Below are positions 43,363 to 54,246 of a stretch of DNA of 64,000 nucleotides, in pieces. Source of the DNA: Adiantum capillus-veneris (lineage: Eukaryota > Streptophyta > Polypodiopsida > Polypodiales > Pteridaceae); assembly GCA_014529385.2 (NCBI GenBank), contig CM043969.1, positions 69,140,676 to 69,204,675 on the forward strand. Direction: 5' to 3'. Under the pieces are notes generated by a model. It ran no database searches, was not told the origin of the DNA, and worked only from the letters and a program-made list of their open reading frames with translations. How positions within the stretch are numbered: position 1 is the first letter of the stretch; each line of letters begins with the position of its first letter. Both the position numbers and the translations under genes were made by a program.

Positions 43363-44416
43363 ATGGCGTTCGCGGTGTGCTCCTCTAGCAGCCTCATAGC
43401 TATGGCAGCATCCAACATGAGCAGGAGCTCCTTTGTGTTTGGACGGGCATTGCGTGCTGCACCCACAGAAGCTACATTTGTTCCATCAAAGAGGGCCCTC
43501 ACTGTTTTGGCGGCAACAACCGACAGGCCTTGCGGTTCCCCGGCAGCATTCCTTCGGAATGGCTTGATGGAAGCCTACGTGGGGACTTTGGATTTGACCC
43601 CCTTGGTCTTGGATCCGAGCCCGAGAGCTTCTCAAGTGGTTTGTGTAATCAGAGATATTGGACTGTAGGTGGGCTCACAAGAAGTTTTAGACAACTTCTC
43701 ACAATAATTCCCACATTGTGACTTACCTCAACATCATGAGTTTCTGTGAGAGAGACACCACATACCTAGCTAGGTACGATTGGGGGCAGGGGACCGCCGG
43801 CCCGATGGGGGGGCTGGTGGTCCGCTGCCCCCAATCATACCTAGCTAGGTATGTGGTGCCTCTCGAGCAGAAGCTCATGATGTTATGCATGGTATGAAAA
43901 ACACTGAAAAAAGACTCTGTTTTCCTACATGAGAATATATCTAAATCTTCTTGTGGCTATGTTGGGTGCTGCTGAAATATTCATTCCAAAGCAGAAATTT
44001 TGAACACCCCGTCCTGGTACTTAGCTGGAAAGGCCGAGTATTTCACAATTACGACTATCCTGTTCATAGTGGAGCTTATATTCTTAGGCTAAGCTAAGGG
44101 CCGAAGATGGGCAAACATCATTACTCCACGATCAGTGAATACTGACCCCATCTTCACCAATAACAAGCTAATAGGCAAAGATGTTGGATATCCCGGTGGC
44201 TTCTGGTTCGACCCTCTCGGTTGGGGCTCTGGTTCTCTTGAGAAGATCAAGGAGCTTAGGACTAAGGAGATAAAGAATGACATACTCGCTATGTTGGCCG
44301 TTATGGGTGCTTGGTTCTAAGAGATCTACACGGGCATTAGCCCCATTGACAACCTTACCGCCCATCTTTCCAACCCTGGTCACAACATTGTTTTCTCGGC
44401 TTTCTTGACCAAGTGA
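43363..44416 (+). pseudogene. Lhca2: Lhca2 (photosystem I antenna chlorophyll a/b protein), disrupted
   Basis: The ATG at 43363 opens a plastid-transit-like sequence rich in Ser/Ala/Arg. A 1-bp deletion at about 43529 shifts the frame before [13 protein letters not shown] and D-F-G-F-D-P-L-G-L. Helix 1 is largely lost: only L-L-V-A-M-L-G-A-A remains at about 43950, without the E/H/R chlorophyll-ligand pattern, and a TGA follows Q-K-F. T-P-S-W-Y and V-E-L-I-F-L-G are still readable. Between 44090 and 44416, [21 protein letters not shown] and R-T-K-E-I-K-N are near-perfect Lhca2, but the following G-R is D-I (ligand Arg lost). TAA follows G-A-W-F, and I-Y-T-G-I-S-P-I-D-N-L continues in frame. 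It is non-functional. Confidence 0.9.
43730..43885. mobile_element. Fold-back element inside the Lhca2 pseudogene
   Basis: Two arms of about 74 bases (43730-43803 and 43812-43885) are inverted copies with few mismatches, separated by 8 bases. They run from AACATCATGAG and its inverse CTCATGATGTT inward through CCACATACCTAGCTAGGTA and GGGGGCAG to the GCCGGCCC / GGGCTGG centre. The core is the 44-bp unit also found at 9394-9480. No transposase is encoded and no clear target duplication is visible. Confidence 0.85.
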
Positions 44417-44737
44417 GCAATGATCGTTGTACCTCCATCACTTGGAGCAGATAGTGACACTCACTTCCTTTGTATGCCAATTGAGAAGTTCGTAAAAACC
44501 TTTTATTTGGTTGGAAGGTCCTATATTGTCGTGTAAGCCGTGCCTGCTACTATTTTGTCAATTTACTTGTATCATGTTTCATTGCATTACCTTGAGGATA
44601 TGAGTCAGTTTTGATTACAAAACATGCCTGTTCTGGTTGTTAATTACATCAAAAGTTTTCCATTGTTCTCAGACCAAATGCCTCTCATTCGATCCCTTCA
44701 TCTCTCCCAGTTAATAAAGATAATGAAGTCTCGCTTG

Positions 44738-44740
<3 letters not shown>

Positions 44741-44776
<36 letters not shown>

Positions 44777-44813
44777 GCAAGCAATCCACGAGAGGGGCTC
44801 ACGTTGCAGTATC

Positions 44814-44881
<68 letters not shown>
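44741..44881 (+). repeat. (GA)n, (CT)n and (CA)n microsatellite cluster
   Basis: (GA)n at 44741-44773, (CT)n at about 44820-44844 running directly into (CA)n to 44881. The compound CT-CA order is the same as at 54983-55121. Confidence 0.95.
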
Positions 44882-44883
<2 letters not shown>

Positions 44884-45079
44884 CACACACACCCGTTTGA
44901 TTCCTTTTCTCTTACTTGTCTCAAATCAGCAAAAGGTTTTGTGACTCCCTCTCTGGACGACAATGTGGCCACAAGATTGTTCTTATGTTTGACAATAGCA
45001 TCTATGCACTTTCTATCTCTTTTGTGATACAAAATTATGAAATAACTAATGCATTCAATTTGCATCCATTAACTCTAAT

Positions 45080-45601
45080 GGGAGAGCAGGTGAAGATAAA
45101 GGCTACTGAACTTGCTAGTGGTGAACAAATCCTCCTTTTCAATCATGGCCAATGTCAATTCTAGAAGGTTCGCATTGCTATTGAAAGCACACAAGGCATT
45201 GGAATGAAGGACACACTAGTAATAGTCCGATGGTCCCTCCAGAGTAGTTGGTATACTACATGCAATGCCTTCACAACGTACACATGGCACTCAAGAAAGC
45301 AAAGGATATCATTCAAGTTCAAGAGCTACCTACACATTATGATGGACATGTGGCATTTGAGTTACTATCTTTTGATCTTTTTGTGCACGAACTTATGACA
45401 ATTGCAACATGTGAATTTACCATGGAGAATAAGTTGGCACAAATAGAGTTTTGGAATGTGCTCAGCAAGATGGTACAGAAGCAAGATATGACTGTGTATC
45501 AATGTGTGTGTGAACACATTAAAGGAAGAGTATGGCTCTTTTGTTTGACACTATTTGAGATGCAACATGGCTACTTAGCTACACTATACTCAATAGAGTA
45601 A
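45080..45601 (+). pseudogene. Unrecognised ORF near the right end of the 5.3-kb insert
   Basis: An open frame with a possible TTG start at 45248 runs 117 codons to TAG at 45599. It holds H-M-A-L-K-K-A-K-D-I-I-Q-V-Q-E and V-A-F-E-L-L-S-F-D-L-F-V-H-E-L and looks helical and natural in composition. Another frame just upstream (45080-45240) holds V-K-I-K-A-T-E-L-A-S-G-E-Q-I and I-A-I-E-S-T-Q-G-I-G. They may be one frameshifted gene. I recognise no family. It lies 88 bases from the insert end, so it may be transposon-derived. Confidence 0.35.
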
Positions 45602-46692
45602 CTATTGAGATCTTAATCTAATCTTTTTCATTGCTTATGCTCGCTCGGTTTCTTGTCCGCTCGGAAATACTCACTCAAGGATTGGGATTCCTCACACAAG
45701 GCAAGCTTGGTACAAAGAAAGCAAAAGGGACACTTGTCAAGCTCCTCGTCATGTTGCCCTCATGGTGTGCCTAAAGCCTATTGGTTGGCCTCCCAAGGGG
45801 TCCAATGATTAAATGTTAATTAAATTAATTATTTTTGCATTTATCAAGTCCTCTCTCTCAAAGGGGAAAGGGGAACACTTGTTCCAAGACTAGCATGCTT
45901 GGTTGATATGCTTCTTGATTGTGATTGGCTAGGCCTAGAGGGGTCCAATGAGCTTCAAGCATGAGCTACAAGGGGGGGTTGACCAAGGAAGCTAGGGGCA
46001 TGCTTGAGGGGTATACTCTCGCACACACACTTACGCAGACTCTCATTGTGTGAAGTGCAAAGTGCAAGAGCTCCATCTCCTTCTCCAAGCTAGTAAAGAA
46101 GTTGAGAGCCTACACCAACACTCTTGTGGAATGCGAATCCAACCAAGAGGCATGCTTCAATGCTCTTTCTTCATCTTCTTTACTATGCTATTATGTATGC
46201 TAGCAAGAAGAGTGATGATAGGTGAGGAACTTATTCTTTCTCCTATGAAATTTTTCTTCTTCCTCTTCCCTACTCTCATTCCTTGCTAGATCTCTCCACC
46301 TTCAAGGTATTTGAGGCCTTGGGAATGAGGCTTTGAGATAGTTAGTGCTTTCCACAAAGTTTATGTTATGCTCGTGATGCATGAAGCTTTCCATCTTCAT
46401 TGCATCACCTAGGTCACATGGAACACAAAGATTGTATTGTACCAATTCTCTCTTGATGGGAGAAATTATAATACAAATGCCTATTGGAGGGGGGAACGTC
46501 TCTACATAAATACGGTCATGTTCTCTAAACTCTCTCTCTTGCAAAAGTATTGTTCATGCGAAGTTAACTACATGTTGTGTTTATGTTGCTACCATCAATT
46601 AAGTTCACCCTCTATGCTCACAAAGTAATTTCACAAAAGTACCTTCTCTAATTTCCACTACTCTCAAAGTTAATAGGCCATTTCCATTACAT

Positions 46693-46704
46693 TGGTATCA
46701 GAGC
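46693..46704 (+). promoter_or_regulatory. Primer-binding site of B2
   Basis: TGGTATCAGAGC lies one base after the middle LTR. It is identical to the site of element C. Confidence 0.9.
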
Positions 46705-47103
46705 ATTTGGTTTCTCTTTCTTGCTTAGTAGAGAGTTCTTTAAGTAGCCTATAAATGGTTGATTTTGTTAATTATATTAGGATAAGTGGGACCGGGATCT
46801 ATTATCGGTTTTGTTGATCCCATTATGTGGGATATGGTGCACACCTTGGGAGCTTTGGACTTAATAATAGGGTCTTTTTAGACTTGCCTACAGCTTTACC
46901 ATTATTGAGCCATAAGAAGTCTAAAAGGAGCTAGCCCTCGACAATTCTGCAATATTAGACCCACTCCACTATTCTCTATAATTAACGACTTTGAGCCGTG
47001 GGTGTAGATACTTAAGTGCCGCTTTTCAAAGGCTAAGAGGAGTGGAAACTAAGGTTTTGAATTGCCAAATCATACACTAAGTAAGTACACAAATTTTGTT
47101 AAT

Positions 47104-48430
47104 ATGGCTGACAATAACCAAGAGAGTAGAATGAACATTGATAGCTTTGATTTCGCACATGACGGTGCTAATGATGATGCCCCCATGTTTCCCAATAATC
47201 TTGTTACTAGGTTGTAGCAAGCTATGGGCAACCCTGCTTTGCAAGCCAAAGCTACTCAACAACTTTACGCTTATGGGATTTCCCTTCCTCTCCAAGAGGA
47301 GAGAGAGCTTAGGAGGCCTCTTGAAGAGACCCCCAAAAGAAGACTCTCTCCCATACAAAAGGAGGAATCCAATGAGCAAGAAAGTAATTAAACTTTAAGT
47401 TCCTATCAAGACATGGCTCCATGAAGACGACGGTCTAGACAATCGCCAACTCCTCCCAAGAGGAAACGTTCAACCCACAGTCCTTCTCCTCGTCACTCCA
47501 AAAGGGAAGAGAGGAAACAAAGGAAGAAAAGGGCAAGAAGAGGTCACCATATTCTCCTTCTTCTTCACCTTCCTCCTCTTCCAACGAAAGCTATGGCTAT
47601 TCTCCTAAAGAATACAACAGGGGAGGACATGGCAAATCCTACGCTGCATGGCGAAGGTCACAAAAAAAATAATTCAAAGAGGGAGGAAAGAGTATCTCTT
47701 TTCTCACCTATGATGGCACCTTTGGTGCCTCCAACAAAGTATTGGCCTTCATCTAGCAATTTGATGCGGCCTTTGGAGACAAGGGCTTCAAAGAGTCCTC
47801 CAATCTACGCCATGTAGCTATGCACTTCCAAAAATTGGCTCGTCAATGGTGGGCTAGCCTTCGTGGCAACGGCAAAGCCCCAAAGACATGGAAAACTCTA
47901 CGAGCTTCCATCATGAAGCAATTCATTGCAAGCGATGAAAAGGACAAAGTGCTCACCGAAAGGCACAGTTTGAAGCTTCTCTCTAATGAGTCTATCCACA
48001 AGTATGTAGACAAGTTTTTGGGGATTTACATCTCAAGGCTACTATCTCCAAAAGATAGACTTTGTCGAGCAAAAGCAGCAGTTTTTTGTGGGATTACCTA
48101 AAGAGATGGCTGAGTATGTCAACTCACAACGGCTTGGTTCCGTTACCAAAGTAATCCACCACACCATGGTTGCTTCGCCTATCAATTTCCAACAAGGGGC
48201 TAGACAAAATGTCAAGCCCATGGAAAAAAAGACAAAAATAATGCAAACTTGGAAAACCAATGCCCAAAATTCTTTCCAAAGCAATTCCAACAATAACAAC
48301 AACAATCGGTCCAAGGAGAAGGGAGTTTACAAAGGTAAAAACAAAATCTCTCTTGAAGAGCTAGAAGCTTTTTGCAATGACCATAAATGTTTTAAGTGTG
48401 GGGAGCAAGGACATGGCTATCGTTCTTGCC
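47104..48430 (+). pseudogene. Gag of B2
   Basis: The gag start at 47104 reads M-A-D-N-N-Q-E-S-R-M-N-I-D, with a TAG soon after in R-L-stop. The body continues over several frames to M-A-I-L-L-K-N-T, I-H-K-Y-V-D-K-F and an intact knuckle C-F-K-C-G-E-Q-G-H-G-Y-R-S-C (48389-48430). It is frame-shifted at least three times. Confidence 0.85.
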
Positions 48431-50040
48431 CAAGAGAAATGCTCGCACCATCGAAGCTCCAAAAAAGGAAGCTCACCGCTCAACAAGCCTCCTTATCGAG
48501 TTTCTTAAGCTTAACAGAAGAGATCATGAGGCAAGTACAAGAATTGGTTGACAAAGGGATGGTGAGGCCTAGCTCCTCTCCCTTTTGTTCTCCAGTCCTT
48601 TTAGTTCAAAAGAAAGATGGTACATGCCGTATGTGTGTGGACTATCGAGCACTAAATAATATCACTATCAAAAACAAATTTCTCGTGCCTCAGGTAGAAG
48701 ATCTGTTTGATAAGCTACAAGGCAATACCTACTTTAGTAGGATTGAACTTAAAAGTGGCTATCATTAAATAAGGATAGTAGATGAAGATATCCAAGATGG
48801 CGTCTCGCACAACGTCTGGTCTTTATGAATCTCTAGTCAAGCCTTTTGGCTTGACTAGAGATTCAAGCCTTTTGGTCAAGCCTTTTGGCTTGACTAATGC
48901 ACTGACCACGTTCAATCGATTAATGGAGAAAATCTTTAGGCCCTATCGCAAATCCACTAGAGTGTTCTTTGATGATGTCATCATCTACTCCAAGTCCTTG
49001 GAGGAACATAAGCAACATCTCCAACTGATTTTTCAAGCATTGAGGGAGAACAAGCTTTTTCTCAACGAAAAGAAATGCTAATTTTTCCTCCAAGAGATTC
49101 GATACTTAGGTCATATTATCTCTCAAGATGGTATCCAGATGGATCCATCGAAGTTAGAGGTATTAAACGCATGGCTTAATCCAAGGAATCTACATGAGCT
49201 AAGAAGCTTTATTGGTATGTGTGCATACTATAGATGCTTCATAGCAAAATTCTCTTAAATACCAGGACCATTACATGACTTAACAAAGAAGAACGTTAAA
49301 TATTTATGGATTGCTAATGAGAAAATTGATTTTCACAAGCTCAAAAAGAAGCTTACCTCCCAACCAGTCCTCATGCTTCCGGATCTCTCAAAGCCATTTG
49401 AGGTCCAATGTGATGCTTGTGGTGATTGTCTTGGAGCAGTCTTGCTTCAAGAAGGGCATGCCATAGCATATGAGAGCCGAAGGCTCAATTCAAATGAACG
49501 AGTCTTGGGTATTTATGAGAAAGAGCTTGTAGTTGTTCTACATGTCCTAGACACATGGCAACACTATTTATTGAGGACTCCATTCATTTTACAAACATAC
49601 CACCAAAGTCTCAAGTACTTCATGACACAAACCAAGCTTTCTGACAAACAAATGAGGTGGGAAAATTTTCTTTTGTAATTTAGTTTTCATATTGCTCACA
49701 TTGTGGGTAAGCACAATCAAGTGGCCGATACAATCAACTTGAGTTGATAAGCCATCTTTATTTTGATGGCCAACTTTAGTAGGATTGAACTTAAAAGTGG
49801 CTATCATCAAATAAGGATAGTAGATGAAGTTAATGCGGTGTCTATAGCTACTCACAATGATCTATCTTCTATGATAGATGAGTATGCTACTGACCCTGAC
49901 TATAGCGACATAATGTCAGTCCTTGCTTTGGGTAAGAAAGAGGAACCATTCACCTTGTAGGACATTGCTCGATGCCGATGATAATAGCCATGACTTATAA
50001 GAATCTTTTCAAAAGATTCAGGAGGCTATATCCATCTCTC
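48431..50040 (+). pseudogene. Reverse transcriptase and RNase H of B2, protease deleted
   Basis: Right after the knuckle the sequence runs A-P-S-K-L-Q-K-R-K-L-T and then straight into RT (E-I-M-R-Q-V-Q-E-L-V-D-K-G), so the protease is deleted. RT has S-G-Y-H-stop-I-R and F-F-D-D-V-I-I-Y-S, with a stop in K-K-C-stop-F-F-L-Q. RNase H (49373-49678) has Q-C-D-A-C-G-D-C-L-G-A and Y-E-K-E-L-V-V-V-L. At 49768-49828 a piece of RT (F-S-R-I-E-L-K-S-G-Y-H-Q-I) is inserted before D-E-Y-A-T-D-P-D-Y. Confidence 0.9.
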
Positions 50041-50560
50041 AAAAAAGGCAAAAGCTATTGCTGACAAGCATAGATGGGCCTTAACATTCAAAGAAAATGA
50101 TTAGGTCTTACTTAAGTTTCCTAAGGCTGGATTAATGCAAATGAAGAGCAACAATCCTACGGGCCATCAAAAGTATTATGCTAAGCTAGCAAAAAGATAC
50201 TATGATCCTTTCCAAATCTTGAAGCCCATCAATGAGATGGCTTATCAACTCAAGTTTCCCAACCATTGGCTCATACACAATGCCTTTCATGTGAGCCTAC
50301 TTAAGCCCTACAAAGGAGACCCACCACGTGAACCAATTATTGAAGACCCTCCCAAAATCAAAGACCAAGAAGAGGTGCTACAACCTAAATCTATTCTTTG
50401 GCATGAAGACAAGGTACTACGACATGGTAAGATTATCCAATGATATCTTATTAAGTTCAAAACTTATCCTTTTGAAGATGCTAGATGGATGCAAGGAATA
50501 CAGTTTAAGGATAGTATGAACCTTGTCAATGCTACATTAGAGTAAGGAAATGTACAAATT
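50041..50560 (+). pseudogene. Integrase C-terminal tail of B2
   Basis: The integrase core is missing. The remaining part has Y-Y-A-K-L-A-K-R-Y-Y-D-P-F-Q-I, A-F-H-V-S-L-L-K-P-Y-K-G-D-P-P and the P-K-I-K-D-Q-E-E-V-L-Q-P tail, as in B1. Y-K-G-D-P-P-R is the usual end of Ty3/gypsy pol. Confidence 0.85.
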
Positions 50561-50904
50561 TATTTCAAATCATCAATGTTTTTGTCTTATAATACTAATT
50601 CTCTTTTTATTGTGCACAAATTTAAATAGTATGCATGCTTAGAATCATGTTTGTGATGACGACGTCTCTCAAACACCAAGTAGAATTTGTCACTCTACTT
50701 GGGAGAATGAAATGGACTAAAGAGCAGACATGCTTGCGGAAACTATGTCTCCCAAGCACCAAATGGATTAGTCATCCATCTTGGAAAGATGTCGTAGGAT
50801 CAAAAGGGATCCTCTACCCGCTAAGAAAGGTTGACTAATGACTAAGGCTTTATCTCTTCTACTTCATAGTCATGGGGACGACTATGATTTCAAGAGAGAG
50901 GTAA

Positions 50905-52415
50905 TATCATAAAAACTAATATTTAACCAACCCAAATGATTTTCTCATATTAAACTGATCATTTAATGTGGAAGAATAAACGAGAACAAGGGTTAGAATA
51001 TAGGTATGTGCTTTAGATGCATCTAAGCACGGGACCAAAGATAATGGGTCAAAATAGGAGATGGTTTATCAAAGAGAAATGATAATGGAGCTTAAAGATC
51101 CTAGGGTTAGCTTCATTAAAGACCTCCAAAGGTTAGTGTTAAAAAGTCCTTTGACCTTCAGTAAGCTTGGGCTGAAAGCTTGGGCTGAGCTTGAGGTGGG
51201 AACGTGGCCCAAGCTTGAGGTGCTTGTCGTGCTTGATGACTAAGGTGCTTGAGGTGCTTGATGACTAAGATGCTTGAGGTTCTTGTCGTGCTTGTTGACG
51301 AGGGAGTCTGAGGTGCTTGTGGGAACACTACCCAAGCTTGAGATGCTTTGTCATGCTTGCTGTGACTAAGGTGCTTGGGGGTAAGGTGTCCAAAAAGTCA
51401 AATCCCATCCCTACAAGAGAGGGGGCGAGCCCTAAAGCTAAGGGGATACGAGAGAACACACAGACCCTCACACAAGGCTAGCTTGGTACAAAGAAATCAA
51501 AAGGGACACTTGTCAATCTCCTCCTCATGTTGCCCTCATGGTGTGCGTAAAACCTATTGGTTGGCCTCCCAAGGGATCTAATGATACATTAGCTGATTTA
51601 ATTAATTATTTTTGCATTTATCAAGTCCTCTCTCTCAAAGGGGAAAGGGGGACACTTGTCCCAAGACTAGCATGCTTGCTTGTGATTGGCTAGGCCTAGA
51701 GGGGTCCAATGAGCTTCAAGCATGAGCTACAAGGGGGGGTCGACCAAGGAAGCTAGGGGAATTCTTGGGGGGTATACTCTCCCACACACACTCACACACA
51801 CTCTCATTGTGTGAAGTGCAAAGTGCAAGAGCTCCATCTCCTTCTCCAAGCTACTAGAGAAGTTGAGATCCTACACCAACACTCTTGGCTATGGAATGAA
51901 AATCCAACCAAGATTCATGCTTCAATGCTTAAGCTTGCCATCTTCTCCATCTTCATTACTATTGTATTATGTATGCTATCAAGAAGAGTGATGATAAGTG
52001 AGGAATTAATTCTTTCTCCTATGAAATGTTTCTTCTTTCTCTTCCCTACCCTCATTCCCCGCTAGCTCTCTCCACCTTCGAAGGTGTTTGAGGCCTTGGG
52101 ACTGAGGCTTGGGATGGTTAATGCTTTCCACAAAGTTTACATTATTCTCGTGATGTAAGAAGCTTTCCATCTTCATTGCATCACATAGGTCACAAGGAAC
52201 ACAAAGATTGTATTTTGTACCAAGTCTCTCTTGATGGGAGAAACTATAATACAAATGCCTATTGGAGGTGGCTCCACATAAATTCGATCCTCAACTGTTG
52301 TCATGTTTATGTTGCTACCATCAATTAAGTTCACCCTCTATGCTCACAAAGTAATTTCACAAAAGTACCTTCTCTAATTTCCCCTACTCTCAAAGTTAAA
52401 GCCATTTCCATTACA
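50905..52415 (+). repeat. Third LTR of the B array
   Basis: It starts TATCATAAAAAC after the AGAGAGAGGTAA polypurine tract and ends TTTCCATTACA. At 1511 bp it carries the same CTTGAGGTG subrepeats as the other copies but no 174-bp duplication. Confidence 0.9.
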
Positions 52416-52482
52416 CCTGTTTTCAAAAAGATCCAAATTCACCAAAATTATATATCTTTACACAAATATTATCAATTTTACA

Positions 52483-54246
52483 TCAAATTTTGATTCTTTT
52501 GGTATCTCTAGGCATGTCACCCCTATATCTCAAAATACTTTCTTCTTTTATAGCCCTCAAGGAGGTTAACATTTGACTCCTTACCTGCAACTCCATAGCT
52601 AGAGTAGCAAAGAAAGTATCCCGCTCTTGAAGCATTGAATCCTGCAACATACCCAAATATTCTAAGTGTTGCAGCTCTCTCAAGTAGCATGACCTTGTTT
52701 GCATTGTTTACATCTTCAGGGAAAATATTAGCAACTCAGGATCTTCAGAATACTACGTTTGAAAAGCACAAAAGGTGACACTATCCAATGTAGGCAAGTA
52801 GTGCATGAGGGAGGAGGCATCCCTTCTGGAAGTGCCCTCTGCTGCTTTCCCTCTGGAGCCTTTAGCTCTCCCAAGAAAATTATCCTTGTCAAGGAGTTCG
52901 ATATGCAAAACAAGAAGTAATAAATAAATAATAAAAACTTCAAAACAAAAGAAGATTGTAGAAAGGGAGATCAAGGTGAGCCTGAGTATACCTTTTGCAA
53001 CTCATCCTCGGCAATGACTTTTTTAATAAGGATATTTCATGATCTAGTCATCTCTCTTTTGTCAATGTCCTTATTTACCTCTTTTACCTTAAAATCTCTG
53101 CCAAAAGATTGGATACCAAGGTTCTTCTCAAAATCCTCATCTTTAAGAGTAGGTTTCTTCTATGCCACTCTTTTCATGCATAGAGCAAGTGCATCAGGAG
53201 CAGGAAGAAATAAGTTATCAAGATGTCTACAAATCAAGTGCCAAAAACTCCTCTTTTGACTCTTCTTCTGTATCAATGAAGTCGTTGGCCACCTTAAAGG
53301 CTTCAAAAATGGTTGCAATACATTAGTCCTCCATGATGTTAAAACATGCATTGAATACAGTGGAGAGGGATATACTCTTTTCCATTGATATAAAAGAAGG
53401 GAAGGCTTGGAATAGTAATAGAGGTCTCAGAGAACTCTACCTCCTATGTGGGCTCATAAATGGCAGTACTAGCTCTAAATTGAGCAACATCAAAATTTGA
53501 ACTCTCTTGCTCCTCACCTACACCATGAATTTCTTCCTCCTCCATGATGTTCAAACATGCATTGAATACAGTGGAGAGGGATATACTCTTTTCCATTGAT
53601 ATAAAAGAAGGGAAGGCTTGGAACAGTAATAGAGGTCTCAGAGAACTCTACCTCCTATGTGGGCTCATAAATGGCAGTACTAGCTCTAAATTGAGCAACA
53701 TCAAAATTTGAACTCTCTTGCTCCTCACCTACACCATGAATTTCTTCCTCCTCTAGAACTTCACTTTTCTCAAGCTGCAGGACTGTGGAAACATTTGTAA
53801 TTGTTTCCTCTTTGTCTGTATCTTTCACATCGTCTTGACCATTGCCTCGCATGTTAACTTTAAGGAACAAATAGAAAATAAAGGCAAAGTTCCTTTGTAA
53901 CAAGGTTACAAGGCTTTGAATGGAAATAGCAAGCAGTGCTTAGTAGGAAAACAAAAGAAGACTTCTTGGAAAATATTCCTAATTTCCTTGTTACTTTGCC
54001 CTTCTTAATTGGGTTGGTAGTAAATTCTTTTAGATGACAATAACTCTTGCCATCCAATACAAAACATTTACCCTTAACTGCCTCCTCAAACTCTTTGACC
54101 TTCTCTAATGGAAAATCTCTCAATTTGTCTAAAATAATTGAAAGAGAAAATTGAGGATTGAATATACCATATGCCTTTTTGAACAATTCCATGTCACCAC
54201 CATCTATGGCAACAACCAAGAGTTTTTCACTTGGGCTCTCCTCCAA
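52483..54246 (-). pseudogene. Remnants of an unrecognised minus-strand gene
   Basis: Three coding-looking pieces follow one another on the minus strand. 54246-53860 starts M-E-E-S-P-S-E-K-L-L and contains L-D-K-L-R-D-F-P-L-E-K-V-K-E-F-E and H-L-K-E-F-T-T-N-P-I-K-K-G. 53903-53655 is acidic (V-L-E-E-E-E-I-H-G-V-G-E-E-Q-E). 52704-52483 is helical (L-R-E-L-Q-H-L-E-Y-L-G-M-L). Fragments between them, such as D-F-I-D-T-E-E-E-S-K-E-E-F, suggest more exons. A 211-bp duplication disrupts it. I recognise no family. It is divergent to the histone/protease locus, so both could belong to one mobile unit, but that is inference. Confidence 0.4.
53327..53748. repeat. 211-bp tandem duplication
   Basis: 53327-53537 and 53538-53748 are two copies that differ at a few bases (GTTAAAACATG/GTTCAAACATG, GGAATAG/GGAACAG). 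211 is not a multiple of three, so the duplication shifts any minus-strand frame through it. Confidence 0.95.

Larger units (their letters stand above)
40366..45689. mobile_element. 5.3-kb insert carrying host-gene relics, flanked by a 16-bp direct repeat
   Basis: The insert lies between CCTCACACAAGGCGAG (40350-40365) and CCTCACACAAGGCAAG (45690-45705). Its ends show degenerate inverted similarity: left GAGCRATTTTTTTCGAGC then GGACAAACCCGAGCAAG, right (reverse complement) GAGTATTTCCGAGC then GGACAAGAAACCGAGCGAG. Inside are a SYP5-type pseudogene (minus), an Lhca2 pseudogene (plus), a fold-back and long CT/GA tracts. I read it as a possible Pack-type DNA transposon or other gene-capturing insertion. 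A 16-bp duplication is long for Mutator-like elements, so the class is open. Confidence 0.65.
39797..46691 (+). repeat. Middle LTR of the B array, split by a 5.3-kb insert
   Basis: The left part 39797-40365 begins CGTCATAAAC (the others begin TGTCAT or TATCAT). The right part 45690-46691 ends TTTCCATTACA. Removing 40366-45689 and one copy of the 16-bp flanking repeat gives a continuous LTR colinear with 34396-36117 and 50905-52415. Confidence 0.9.
34396..52415 (+). mobile_element. Tandem LTR-internal-LTR-internal-LTR array of Ty3/gypsy elements B1 and B2
   Basis: Three related LTRs (34396-36117; 39797-40365 joined to 45690-46691; 50905-52415) alternate with two internal regions (36118-39796 and 46692-50904), all on the plus strand. 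Each internal region begins with a Met-tRNA-like primer site immediately after an LTR, so the middle LTR serves both units. This structure arises by unequal recombination between LTRs. Both internal regions have large deletions, and the middle LTR is split by a 5.3-kb insert. Confidence 0.9.
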
